A stretch of 64,000 nucleotides of DNA from Solirubrobacterales bacterium (GTDB lineage Bacteria > Actinomycetota > Thermoleophilia > Solirubrobacterales > Solirubrobacteraceae), in assembly GCA_019240655.1 (NCBI GenBank), contig JAFAXX010000132.1, forward strand, positions 1 to 64,000. Reading direction: 5' to 3'. A model generated the notes under the pieces. That model was not told the origin of the DNA. It worked only from the letters and a program-made list of their open reading frames with translations, and made no database searches. The translations under genes and the position numbers were made by a program. The stretch's first letter is position 1. Every line of letters begins with the position of its first letter. Positions 30,305 to 39,875 of the stretch are shown here, piece after piece.

Positions 30305-32094
30305 GCCGGCTGCCGGTCGCCGCCTTCGCAGCGCTGGTCGCCGCCACGGTCGCCGCGTTCTTCGTCACCCAGCACCTGAAGGTCACCACGCCGCTGATCG
30401 CCGGCATCCGCGCCCCAAATCCGGAGGTCATCAATCCCCGCGGCGGGACGAGCTGCGCGGGAGTCGATTACCGGGTGAGCGAGGTCTCCTTCTATCTGCT
30501 GCATCGAGCCGACGACGTCGACGTCTACGTCACCGACCAGAGCGGCGCGGTGATCCGCACGCTCGCCTCCGGGCGCCACATGCGCCGGGGAGTGCGCAAT
30601 CCCGACGGCAACTTCTACTGGAACGGGCGAGAAGACAACGGAACCCTGGCGCCGGACGGCACCTACTTCATAGAGGTTGCGCTGATTCACCAGGGGCGCA
30701 CGGTGATTCTCTCGAACGCGGCCGGGCCGCTGCCGGTGAAGGTCAAGACCGTCCCGCCGCGCCCGGTCGTCGAGAGCGTCTCGCCGCACCTGATCGGGCG
30801 TCGGGGGCCGTCCGTGACGATCCACTATTTCGGCAACGAGGATCGTGGCGGCACGGTTGAGATCTACCGCACCGATCTCCCGGGAGCGCCTCGTCTGGTC
30901 AAGAGCTTCCTGACTCCCTGGATGGGCCGGACCGCGGTCTGGGATGGCAAGATCCGGCGGCGTCCGGCGCCGGCGGGGATCTACCTGGTCGGGTTGAACG
31001 TCACCGACGCGGCGTGCAACACCGGTCATTTTCCTCCGCAGATGCCCCCGGCGCCCGGAAGCACGCCGTACGCCGGAGTCACCATGCGCTACCTCGCAGT
31101 GCAACCGCCGCTCGAGCCGGTGCCGGCGGGGACGAGCGCCTCGGTCTACGTCGACTCGCGCCAGCGCCCGTATCGGTGGACGCTCCGCCGTCTCGGCGCC
31201 GGGCGGCCGCTTGCCTCCGGCCGCTCGAATCACGTGCGGCTTCAGGTGCCGCTACCGGCGGGCCGGGCGGGGCTCTACAAGCTCTCGGTGCGCGCCGGCA
31301 GCGACGCCACCGCGGTTCCCCTGGCCGCCTCCGGCCCATCGGACGCGCGCGCTCTCGTGGTCCTGCCGGCGCTGACCTGGCAGGGGCTGAACCCGATCGA
31401 CGACACCGGAGACGGCATGCCATCGACGCTCGCGGACGGGCGGCCCGTCGCCCTGGCGCGCCCGCTGGCGGACGGACTGCCGGCGGCCCTGGCGGATGAG
31501 GGCGCGTTGCTGCGCTTCCTCGACGGCTCCCGTCGTTCATATCAGCTGACCACTGACCTCGGTCTGATCGAAGGCGTCGGGCCGGCGCTGGCCCCTCACA
31601 GCACCGTGGTGCTGGCCGGCAGCGAGCGGTGGCTTCCAGCCAGGACCGCCGCCGCGCTGCGCGCGTTCGTCGCCGGCGGCGGCCATGTGCTGTCGCTGGG
31701 AATCGATTCACTGCGCCGCGGGGTGACGATCCGCGGCGGCGAGGCGCTCGATCCCACCGGCCCAGCGAGGACCGATGCGCTGAGCGCCCAGCCGGGGGCG
31801 CTGGTGACCCACGCCGCGGATCTGATCGTGGTCAGCCAGGACCGGCTCGGGATCTTTCAGGGCACCTCCGGGGCGCTTGGCGGCTACCGGTCCTACCAGC
31901 CGTTCACCGTCGTCGCGCCGGCGCAGGCACTCTCGGAGGCGGGCGCGACCCCGACCGCGCCGAGCATCGTCGGCTACCGGCTGGGGCGCGGGACGGTGGT
32001 CGACATCGGCCTTCCCGGGTTCGGCGCCAGCCTCGCCGGCAACGTCGATGCCCACGAGCTGCTCGCCCGCATATGGAAGGTTCTCGGCGCCTGA
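30301..32094 (+). CDS. Secreted/membrane-anchored protein with FlgD-like Ig modules and C-terminal glutamine-amidotransferase-like region
   Basis: N-terminal TM; GNFYWNGREDNGTLAPDGTYFIEV; RTAVWDGKIRRRPAPAGIYLVGLNVTD; TTG start overlapping the upstream stop. Confidence 0.65.
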   Translation: MSRLPVAAFAALVAATVAAFFVTQHLKVTTPLIAGIRAPNPEVINPRGGTSCAGVDYRVSEVSFYLLHRADDVDVYVTDQSGAVIRTLASGRHMRRGVRNPDGNFYWNGREDNGTLAPDGTYFIEVALIHQGRTVILSNAAGPLPVKVKTVPPRPVVESVSPHLIGRRGPSVTIHYFGNEDRGGTVEIYRTDLPGAPRLVKSFLTPWMGRTAVWDGKIRRRPAPAGIYLVGLNVTDAACNTGHFPPQMPPAPGSTPYAGVTMRYLAVQPPLEPVPAGTSASVYVDSRQRPYRWTLRRLGAGRPLASGRSNHVRLQVPLPAGRAGLYKLSVRAGSDATAVPLAASGPSDARALVVLPALTWQGLNPIDDTGDGMPSTLADGRPVALARPLADGLPAALADEGALLRFLDGSRRSYQLTTDLGLIEGVGPALAPHSTVVLAGSERWLPARTAAALRAFVAGGGHVLSLGIDSLRRGVTIRGGEALDPTGPARTDALSAQPGALVTHAADLIVVSQDRLGIFQGTSGALGGYRSYQPFTVVAPAQALSEAGATPTAPSIVGYRLGRGTVVDIGLPGFGASLAGNVDAHELLARIWKVLGA

Positions 32095-32105
32095 GGCGGG
32101 TCTCG

Positions 32106-33560
32106 ATGGCGAGCTATCTGAGGCGACTCGCGAGCGCGCTGGCGGCCTATCAGGTCGCCGACGTGGTCTCGAAGTTCATCGCGGTCCTGCTGTTGCCGGT
32201 CTACACGCGGTATATCCCGCCGGCCGGGTACGGCACGGTCGAGCTGCTCGCCAACGGCGTGATCTTCATCAGCATCCTGGTGCGCCTGGGAATCATCGAG
32301 GCGTTCCTGCGCTATCACTTTGCCGACGACGACCAGGCGCGCCGGGACGCCCTGGCCCGCCGCGCGGTTCTGTTCCTGCTGATCGCCACGACGATCGCCG
32401 CCGCGGTCATCGCCGCGGCGGCGGTTCCTCTCTCCCGGCTGGTCCTCGGCCGGCGCGATCCGACCACGTTCCTGATCGCAGTCCTCGGCCTGTGGGCGTT
32501 CACCAACCTCGAGCTGGCCTACGGGTTGCTGCGGGTGGAGGAACGCGTGCGCGCGTATGCCGTCGCCTCGCTGATCAACGTGGGACTCACCGTGATCGCG
32601 TCCGTGGTACTCGTCGTGGGGCTCGGCCAGGGCGCGCGGGGACTGCTGCTCGGCAACTACGGGGCCTCGACCGTGGTCCTGCTCGGACTGTGGTGGACGA
32701 TGCGGGGACGGCTGCGCGGCCCGCCGGCGGGCGGGGAGCAGCTGTCGATACTGCTGCGCTTCGGCCTGCCGACGGTGCCGGCGGAAGCGTCGGTGTACGC
32801 GCTCAGCCTCGTCGACCGCTACTACATCTACCACAACCGCAGCCAGGCGCTGGCCGGGCTCTACTCGATCGCGGTCAAACTCGCGGGGTCGGTGGCCTTC
32901 ATCGTACGCGCCTTCCAATACGCCTGGCCGCCGCTGGCCTACTCGGTTCGCGACGACGCCGAGGCGGCGCGGCTGTACGGCCTCGTCACCACCTACTACC
33001 TACTGGTTAGCGGATGGGCGGTGGCCGGACTGACCCTGCTCGGGCGGTGGATCCTGCGCGTGCTGGCCGCGCCGGCGTACTTCGGGGCTTACCGGGCGCT
33101 GCCGTGGGTGGCGCTCGGCTGGGCGCTGTACGGCCTCTGGGTGGTGTTCCTGGTCATCGCCGGACGCGCCAAGGTGACCACCCGCAACTTCCCGGCCTCG
33201 CTCGCCGGTCTGATCGCCAATGTGCTCCTGCTTGTGGCGCTGGTGCCGCCGCTCGGCATCGCCGGCGCCGGAGTGGCGCTGTGCGGCGCCTACGCGATCA
33301 TGCTCGCGGTCATGCACGTGCTGACCCGCCGGGCCTTCGCCGCGGCCTTCGAGTGGCGCCGCCTGGCTCACCTCACGTTGGTGTTGGGCGCCGTCGCCGT
33401 GGCCGGCGACCTGCTGCTGCCGACTCACGGCGCGTTCGGCTTCGTGGCCCGCACGGTGGCGTTCCTCGCCATCCCGGGCCTGCTACATCTCACCGGGTTC
33501 GCCCACCCCGAGGAGCTCGCGGCGGCGCGACGCCTGCTCGGCGGCCGGCCGCGCCGATGA
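32106..33560 (+). CDS. Wzx-type oligosaccharide flippase (MATE/MOP superfamily)
   Basis: MASYLRRLASALAAYQVADVVSKFIAVLLLPVYTRYIPPAGYGTVELL; about 14 hydrophobic segments. Confidence 0.9.
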   Translation: MASYLRRLASALAAYQVADVVSKFIAVLLLPVYTRYIPPAGYGTVELLANGVIFISILVRLGIIEAFLRYHFADDDQARRDALARRAVLFLLIATTIAAAVIAAAAVPLSRLVLGRRDPTTFLIAVLGLWAFTNLELAYGLLRVEERVRAYAVASLINVGLTVIASVVLVVGLGQGARGLLLGNYGASTVVLLGLWWTMRGRLRGPPAGGEQLSILLRFGLPTVPAEASVYALSLVDRYYIYHNRSQALAGLYSIAVKLAGSVAFIVRAFQYAWPPLAYSVRDDAEAARLYGLVTTYYLLVSGWAVAGLTLLGRWILRVLAAPAYFGAYRALPWVALGWALYGLWVVFLVIAGRAKVTTRNFPASLAGLIANVLLLVALVPPLGIAGAGVALCGAYAIMLAVMHVLTRRAFAAAFEWRRLAHLTLVLGAVAVAGDLLLPTHGAFGFVARTVAFLAIPGLLHLTGFAHPEELAAARRLLGGRPRR

Positions 33561-34882
33561 CCCGGCCCGCGGTCAGCGTGGTGATGCCGTTCGCCGGGGA
33601 CCGCGCCGCGGCGGTTGCGGCGCTCGAGTCGCTGTGCGCGCTCGACGCCGGATCGGCCGATGAGCTGATCCTGGCCGACAACTCGGGCACCGCGCCCTCG
33701 ACGCCCGGGGTGAACGTGGTCCGCGCCACCGCCGAGCGGTCGCCGGCCCACGCCCGCAACGTCGGCGCCGAGCACGCGCAGCGCGACTGGATCCTGTTCC
33801 TCGACGCCGACTGCCGCGCCGCGGAGGCGCTGCTCGAGGCCTACTTCGACGAGCCGATCGGCGACGACGTGGGTGCGCTGGCCGGAGAGGTGGTGGCCCG
33901 GGCGGACGCCGTCTCGGTGGCCGGCCGGTACGGCGCGACGCGAAATTTCCTTAGCCAGGAGGCGCATCTGCGCCATCCCTACCGCCCGCGCGCCGCGGCC
34001 GCCAACCTCCTCGTGCGCCGGGCGGCGTTCACGGCGCTCGGCGGCTTCCAGGAAGGAGTCCGGGCGGCCGAGGACACCGATTTCACCTGGCGCCTGCAGG
34101 CGGCAGGCTGGCGGCTCGAGCTCCGCCCTCGGGCCCGGGTCGAGCACCGCTACCGGACAAGCCTGGGCGAGCTCCGGCGCCAGTGGCGGGGCTACGCCGC
34201 CGGGCGCGCATGGCTCGCGCGGCGCTACGACGCCTTCGTGCCGGAGCCGGCGCTCAAGCGCGGGTTGGTGCGGATGGCCCGGCGCGTGCGTCTCGGCGAC
34301 GGACATGATGCTCGCGACAGCGGCGGCGCGCCCGGCCGCGGGGCGGTGGCCGGTCCCGGCCCGCGAGTGGGGGAACGCGGCCGCTTCGTGGTCATCGACG
34401 CCGTGCTTGCCGCCGAGGAGCTGGCCGGCTTCGCTCTCTCCAACCGGCCCCGCGGCCGCCCGCGAGACCCCGCCCGAGTCGTCCTCGTGGCCGACCGCTT
34501 CCCGGAGCGCGACGACCCGCTCGCCGAGCTGGCGGCGGCGCTCGAAGGGGCGAGGGTCGAGGCGTCGGCTCGCCCGGCGGCGCCCGACCTGGAGATCGGG
34601 CGGCGGGTCGAAGTCGACTACCGCGAGGACGACGGCCTGGCCGCTCGCGGGCTCAGCGTCCTGAGGCTGGCCGTCAGGCACCCGCAGCGCTGCATGCTCG
34701 ACGCTCTGCGCCGACGCGCCGACGCGCCGTCGCTCGCCGCGCTGGCGCCGGCGGTCATGCGGTGCAAGCGCGACGCCGGCGCTCTCGTGCAACCGCTCGG
34801 CGGCCCGGCTACCCATGCCATCGCGCGCCGGCTCGCCTGGCTCGCCGGCCGCCGGCTCGCCGGGCAGGGGCGAAGTCCGTGA
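33557..34882 (+). CDS. Glycosyltransferase family 2
   Basis: VSVVMPFAGDRAAAVAALESL; ARNVGAEHAQRDWILFLDADCR; AEDTDFTWRLQAAGW. Confidence 0.9.
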   Translation: MTRPAVSVVMPFAGDRAAAVAALESLCALDAGSADELILADNSGTAPSTPGVNVVRATAERSPAHARNVGAEHAQRDWILFLDADCRAAEALLEAYFDEPIGDDVGALAGEVVARADAVSVAGRYGATRNFLSQEAHLRHPYRPRAAAANLLVRRAAFTALGGFQEGVRAAEDTDFTWRLQAAGWRLELRPRARVEHRYRTSLGELRRQWRGYAAGRAWLARRYDAFVPEPALKRGLVRMARRVRLGDGHDARDSGGAPGRGAVAGPGPRVGERGRFVVIDAVLAAEELAGFALSNRPRGRPRDPARVVLVADRFPERDDPLAELAAALEGARVEASARPAAPDLEIGRRVEVDYREDDGLAARGLSVLRLAVRHPQRCMLDALRRRADAPSLAALAPAVMRCKRDAGALVQPLGGPATHAIARRLAWLAGRRLAGQGRSP

Positions 34883-34927
34883 TGCGCGTCCGCGTCGCCG
34901 GGCAGGGGCGAAGCTCGTGATGCGCGT
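34857..34927 (+). repeat. 33-bp direct repeat, period 38, duplicating a stop/start junction
   Basis: tcgccgggcaggggcgaag(tcc/ctc)gtgatgcgcgt at 34857-34889 and 34895-34927. Confidence 0.95.
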
Positions 34928-36023
34928 ACAGGTCGTTGATCCCTCGGCGTTCACGGTGCCCTACGACCACGCGCTCTGCGCCGCGCTGGCGAGCGCGGGG
35001 GTGCAAACCGAGCTCGTGACGAGCGCCTTCGCCTACGGGGCGGCGCCCGAGCCGCGGGGCTATGCGCGGCGAGAGCTGTTCTATCGCCACGCCGTCGGTC
35101 CGGCCGGCTCCCGGCTCCGGCGGATCGGGAAGCTGGCCGAGCACGTCCCCGACATGCTGCGCTACCGCCGCCACGCCGCGGGCGCGGACGTGGTGCACTT
35201 TCAGTGGCTCGCCGTGCCATTGGTCGACGCCCCGCTGTTGCCGCGCCGGCCGATCGTTCTGACCGCCCACGACCTGCTGCCGCGCGAGCCACGGCTCGGG
35301 CAGGTCCGCGCCCACCGGCAGCTGTTCGACGCCGTCGAAGCCGTGGTCGTGCATTCCCGCTACGGCGCCGCGCAGCTCGTCGAGCGGCTCGCGGTGCCGG
35401 CCGAGAAGGTGCATGTGATCCATCACGGCGCTTTCGAGTACCTGACCCGGCAGCCTGGCGAGCAGTCACTGCCCCGCGACTTCGCCGAGGTCGACGGACC
35501 GGTGGTGCTGTTCTTCGGCCTGCTCCGGCCCTACAAGGGGATCGTCAGGCTGCTCGAGGCGTGGCGTGGCGTGAGGGGAGCCGAGCTGTGGATCGTCGGG
35601 CGGCCGATGATGCGGCTTGCCCCGCTCCAGGCCCGAGCGCCGGCCTCGGTGCGCTTTCTTCCCCGGTTCGTCTCGGACTCCGAGCTGCCGGCGTTCTTCC
35701 GCCGCGCCCAGGTCGTCGTGCTTCCGTATTCCCGCACCGAACGCTTCGACCAGTCAGGCGTGCTGGCCACCGCGCTGGCCTTCGGCACGCCGCTGGTGCT
35801 CAGCGACGTCGGCGGCTTCGCCGAGGTGGCGGAGACCGGTGCCGCCGCGCTCGTGCCGCCGAACGATCCCGGCGCGTTGCGCGACGCCATCGCCCGGCTG
35901 CTGGACGACCCGCGGGCACGGGAGCGGCTTGCTGCCGCGGCTCGCCAGGCCGCCGCCGGCCCGTACTCGTGGGCGGAGGCCGCGCGGCGGACCGTGTCGG
36001 TGTACGAGCGCGTGCGGCGTTGA
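34920..36023 (+). CDS. Glycosyltransferase family 4
   Basis: VIHHGAFEYL; FFGLLRPYKGIVRLLEAW; LPYSRTERFDQSGVLATALAFGTPLVLSDVGGFAE. Confidence 0.9.
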   Translation: MRVQVVDPSAFTVPYDHALCAALASAGVQTELVTSAFAYGAAPEPRGYARRELFYRHAVGPAGSRLRRIGKLAEHVPDMLRYRRHAAGADVVHFQWLAVPLVDAPLLPRRPIVLTAHDLLPREPRLGQVRAHRQLFDAVEAVVVHSRYGAAQLVERLAVPAEKVHVIHHGAFEYLTRQPGEQSLPRDFAEVDGPVVLFFGLLRPYKGIVRLLEAWRGVRGAELWIVGRPMMRLAPLQARAPASVRFLPRFVSDSELPAFFRRAQVVVLPYSRTERFDQSGVLATALAFGTPLVLSDVGGFAEVAETGAAALVPPNDPGALRDAIARLLDDPRARERLAAAARQAAAGPYSWAEAARRTVSVYERVRR

Positions 36024-36051
36024 GCCGGCCTGCGGCACAATCGACGCCGCC

Positions 36052-37182
36052 GTGACCGCGCTTGCGATCATGTTCTGGGTCTCCGCCGGCCTGCTTCTCT
36101 ACGCCCATGCTGGGTATGCCGGGCTGCTCGCGCTGATCGCGCGTCTGCGCTCGGGCCGTCGGGTTGCCCCGCCGGCGGACTCGGCGCCGCCGAACGTCTC
36201 GGTGATCGTCGCCGCCTATGCCGAGGAGCGCGTGATCGCCGCGCGCGTGGCCAACCTGCTGGCGCTCGAGTATCCGCGCGAGCGCCTCGACGTGATCGTG
36301 GCCTGTGACGGCTCGCCCGACGGCACTGCCGAGCGGGCGCGGGCGGCCGGCGCCGATCTCGTCCTCGAGCTCCCGCGCGGCGGCAAGATCCGCGCGCAGG
36401 ACGCCGGGGTGAGCCGAGCCCGCGGCGAGATCGTCGCCTTCTCGGACGCCAACACGCTATGGGAGCCGCAGGCGCTGCGGCGCCTGGTGCTGCCGTTCAC
36501 CGATCCGCGCGTGGGCTACGTGTGCGGCGAGGTGCGGCTGGTGAGCGACCGGGGGACCAACCAGGAGGGGCTCTACTGGCGCTACGAGATGGCGCTCCGG
36601 CGCCTCGAGTCGCAGGTCCGTTCGGTCACCGGCGGCAACGGCGCGATCTACGCCACCCGCCGCGAGGACTACCTGGTCGTCGACCCAATCATGGGCCACG
36701 ACCTCTCGTTCCCGTTCAACATGGTCAAGCGCGGCCGGCTCGCGCTCTACGCGCCGAACGCCTGCGCGAGCGAGAAGATGGTCCCGAGCATCGAGGGCGA
36801 GTTTGCCCGCAAGCGCCGGATGATGAGCCACACGTGGCCGATCGTGGTCCGAGGCGGCATGCTCGACCCGCGCGGCTACGGCCCGCTGTACACGCTGATG
36901 ATCTTCTCCCACCGAGTGCTGCGCTACTGCACGCCGTTCCTGCACGTGACCGCGCTGATCTCGAGCGCCGCCCTGCTCGGCCACGGCTGGGTGTACGCGG
37001 TCGCGCTCGCGCTGCAGATCGCCGTGCTGGCCGCCGCCGCGGTGGCTGGGACACTTCCGATCCGGCCGCTGCTGCTCGCCCGCTACTACGTGCTGACCAC
37101 CGCCTCGCTGGCCGCCGGGCTCTGGGACTGGGTCAGGCAGGGCACCTCCGCTGCCTGGGAGCCCGCCGAGGGAACGCGATGA
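36052..37182 (+). CDS. Membrane glycosyltransferase family 2
   Basis: VSVIVAAYAEERVIAARVANLLALEYP; DVIVACDGSPDGT; AFSDANTLWEP; N- and C-terminal TM helices; GTG start. Confidence 0.9.
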   Translation: MTALAIMFWVSAGLLLYAHAGYAGLLALIARLRSGRRVAPPADSAPPNVSVIVAAYAEERVIAARVANLLALEYPRERLDVIVACDGSPDGTAERARAAGADLVLELPRGGKIRAQDAGVSRARGEIVAFSDANTLWEPQALRRLVLPFTDPRVGYVCGEVRLVSDRGTNQEGLYWRYEMALRRLESQVRSVTGGNGAIYATRREDYLVVDPIMGHDLSFPFNMVKRGRLALYAPNACASEKMVPSIEGEFARKRRMMSHTWPIVVRGGMLDPRGYGPLYTLMIFSHRVLRYCTPFLHVTALISSAALLGHGWVYAVALALQIAVLAAAAVAGTLPIRPLLLARYYVLTTASLAAGLWDWVRQGTSAAWEPAEGTR

Positions 37183-37775
37183 AGCGGCTCCTCGACCTCG
37201 CGATCGCCGCAGCCGGGTCGGTCCTGACCGCGCCGGTGATCGCCTTGATCGCACTGGCGATCCGGATCGAGTCGCCCGGCCACCCGCTCTACCGCCAGGC
37301 CCGGGTCGGCCAGCACGGGCGACAATTCTCGATCTACAAGCTCCGGACCATGGTTCGCGGCGCCGAGTTCACCGGAGCCGGTCTGGCCATCCAGGAGGGC
37401 GACGACCGGATCACCCGGCTCGGCACGGTGCTGCGCCGGTATTCGCTCGACGAGCTGCCGAACCTGTGGAACGTGCTGCGCGGTGAGATGTCGATCGTCG
37501 GCCCGCGTCCGACGATCCAGGTCCAAGTCGATCAGTACACGCCCCGCCAGCGCGGCCGGTTGGCGGTCAAGCCCGGGATCACCGGGTGGGCTCAGGTCAA
37601 CGGTCGCGCGTCGCTGCCGTGGAGAGAGCGGATCGAGCTCGACCTGTGGTACGTGGAGCATCAGTCGCTGTGGCTGGATCTGCAGATCCTTGCCCGCACG
37701 GTCCGCCTGGTGCTCGGCGGTCATGGGCTCTACAAGGGCGAGAGGGGCGGATGGCATCCCCCGACCTCGGGATAG
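37179..37775 (+). CDS. Monotopic sugar-1-phosphate transferase (PglC/WcaJ-type initiating enzyme)
   Basis: MKRLLDLAIAAAGSVLTAPVIALIALAIRIESPGHPLYRQARVG; FSIYKLRTM; SLDELPNLWNVLRGEMSIVGPRP; PGITGWAQVNGR. Confidence 0.95.
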   Translation: MKRLLDLAIAAAGSVLTAPVIALIALAIRIESPGHPLYRQARVGQHGRQFSIYKLRTMVRGAEFTGAGLAIQEGDDRITRLGTVLRRYSLDELPNLWNVLRGEMSIVGPRPTIQVQVDQYTPRQRGRLAVKPGITGWAQVNGRASLPWRERIELDLWYVEHQSLWLDLQILARTVRLVLGGHGLYKGERGGWHPPTSG

Positions 37776-38761
37776 GGGTTCTCCTCACTGGAGTCGGCAA
37801 GCGCTACGACATCGTCGCGGCGTTCGCCCAGCACGCCACCGTCGTGGCGGCCGATCCCAATCCACTCGCCCCGGCACAGTACGCCGCCCATCATCGCCGG
37901 GCCGTGCCGCGGATCGACGATCCCGGCTACGTTCCCGCGCTGGCTGCGCTGTGCGCGGAGCGCAATGTGCGCGCGGTCGTTCCGCTGACCGACCTGGATC
38001 TCGAGGTGCTCGCGCACGCCCGCGCCGCCGGCGAGCTGCCGGCGTTCGTCCCCGATGCCGACATCGCTCGGGCGACCTTCGACAAGTACGAGGCCCACCT
38101 GCTGCTCGCCGGCCTGCAGCTCCCCTCGCCGCCCACCGTGCTGCCGGGCGAGCCGGTCGAGTCCTACCCGGTGATGATCAAGCCCCGCCAGGGCTCCGGC
38201 GCGCGCTCGATTCACCGGGCCGACGACGCCCATGCAGCGGACTTCTTCGTCGATTACGTCGGGGAGCCGGCGATGGTCCAGAAATGGATGGACGGCCCGG
38301 AGTTCTCGATCGACACGCTGTCTGACCTCGGTGGCCGCTGCCTGAACGCGATCCCCCGCACGATGCTCGAGTCGCGGGGCGGCGAGTCGATCAAGGGCAC
38401 GGTGATCGCCGACCCCGAGTTGATCGAGCTTGGGCGCCGGGTGGTTGAAGCCCTCGGCGTCCGCGGTCCGTGCACCGTCCAGGCGTTCCGCGACAAGGAC
38501 ATCGGCCTCGGCATCACCGACATCAACACGCGCTTCGGCGGCGCCTTCCCGGCACCGATGTACGCCGCTCTGCCCGGCCGCACATATCCCGAGCTGATCG
38601 TGCGGATGGCGCGAGGAGAGAAGGTCGCGCCGCACGTGGGCGAGTTCCGCGCCGGCGTGACGTTCACCCGCTACTACTGGCAGCTCGAGCTCGACGACGG
38701 GCTCGAGCCGACCGGCCGGGACATCGTCGAGCCGCCAGGACCGCCGGCGCCGAGGCGATGA
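37751..38761 (+). CDS. ATP-grasp ligase (carbamoyl-phosphate-synthase-like)
   Basis: GIGVLLTGVGKRYDIVAAF; SYPVMIKPRQGSGARSIHRA; ITDINTRFGGAFPAPMYA. Confidence 0.88.
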   Translation: MASPDLGIGVLLTGVGKRYDIVAAFAQHATVVAADPNPLAPAQYAAHHRRAVPRIDDPGYVPALAALCAERNVRAVVPLTDLDLEVLAHARAAGELPAFVPDADIARATFDKYEAHLLLAGLQLPSPPTVLPGEPVESYPVMIKPRQGSGARSIHRADDAHAADFFVDYVGEPAMVQKWMDGPEFSIDTLSDLGGRCLNAIPRTMLESRGGESIKGTVIADPELIELGRRVVEALGVRGPCTVQAFRDKDIGLGITDINTRFGGAFPAPMYAALPGRTYPELIVRMARGEKVAPHVGEFRAGVTFTRYYWQLELDDGLEPTGRDIVEPPGPPAPRR

Positions 38762-38839
38762 TCGGGTCGACGGCGCCGGCGGCGCCGTCTCGCGCTCCGC
38801 TACCGTCACGGCCAACCGAACACGAGGAGGACTGTTCTC

Positions 38840-39859
38840 ATGGCCAAAGTTCCGCGATCGCTCGCCGGTCAGGTCGTCGCCATCACCGGTGGCGGCCGGG
38901 GAATCGGGCGCGCCACGGCAGCGGCGCTGATCGCTCAGGGCGCACGGGTGGCGATCGGCGACATCGAAGCGGCGCTCGCCGAGCGGACCGCCACGGAGCT
39001 CGGCGCCGGGGCGCTCGGCCTTCCGCTCGACGTCACCGACCGCAGCAGCTTCGCCGCGTTTCTCGAGCGGGTCGAGGCCCGCCTCGGGCCGCTCGCAGTC
39101 CTCATCAACAACGCCGGGATCATGCCGATCGGGCCGTTCTTGGAGGAGACCGATGCGTGCGCCGAGCGGATGGTCGACATCAACCTCCACGGCGTGATCT
39201 TCGGCTCGAAGCTGGCGCTCGAGCGCTTCGTGCCGCGCCGGCGTGGCCATCTAGTCAACATCGCCTCGGTGGCCGGCCGCCTGGGAGTGGCCGGTGGCGC
39301 CACCTACTGCGCGACCAAGTACGCCGTGGTCGGCCTCAGCGAAGCGCTGCGAGCGGAGCTGCAGGGCAGCGGCGTCGACGTCACGGTGGTGTTGCCGATC
39401 GGGGTCAACACCGAGCTGTACTCCGGCTTGCCGGCCCCGCGCGGGTACAAGACGCCGGAACCCGAGGACGTGGCCGGCGCGATCGTCGGCGCGCTGCAGC
39501 GCCCCCGCTTCGAGGTCTACGTGCCGAAGTCGGTCGGCGCCGTCGTCCGCGCCGGTGCGGTGATTCCCCGCTCGGCCGGGGACCGCGTCACCCGGCTGCT
39601 CAAGAGCAACGAGACGCTGACCAGTCCCGACCTCAACGCCCGCGCGGCCTACGAGGCGCGGATCATGCAGACGATCGGCCGCGTCCCGCCCGCGGTTGGC
39701 TCACGCCCTGCCGCGGGCTCACGCACTGCCGCAGGCTCCGGCCCCGCCGCGGGCCCCGGGCCGCCTGCGGGTTCCGACCCGGCCCCGCGTTCCGAGCCGC
39801 CCGCGGGCTCCGAGCCGCCCGCGCCGGCACCGGCGCAAGCCGAGACCGAGCCCGTGTGA
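38840..39859 (+). CDS. Short-chain dehydrogenase/reductase with Pro/Ala/Gly-rich C-terminal tail
   Basis: VVAITGGGRGIGRATAAALIAQGA; LINNAGIMPIG; SVAGRLGVAGGATYCATKYAVVG. Confidence 0.92.
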   Translation: MAKVPRSLAGQVVAITGGGRGIGRATAAALIAQGARVAIGDIEAALAERTATELGAGALGLPLDVTDRSSFAAFLERVEARLGPLAVLINNAGIMPIGPFLEETDACAERMVDINLHGVIFGSKLALERFVPRRRGHLVNIASVAGRLGVAGGATYCATKYAVVGLSEALRAELQGSGVDVTVVLPIGVNTELYSGLPAPRGYKTPEPEDVAGAIVGALQRPRFEVYVPKSVGAVVRAGAVIPRSAGDRVTRLLKSNETLTSPDLNARAAYEARIMQTIGRVPPAVGSRPAAGSRTAAGSGPAAGPGPPAGSDPAPRSEPPAGSEPPAPAPAQAETEPV

Positions 39860-39875
39860 TCCTCGGCCGCGCCGG

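Noticed and set aside
38840-39859. SDR gene as part of the glycan operon
   Set aside because: Generic SDR with no sugar-specific features and its own leader with SD (aggagg); linkage to the glycan pathway not supported
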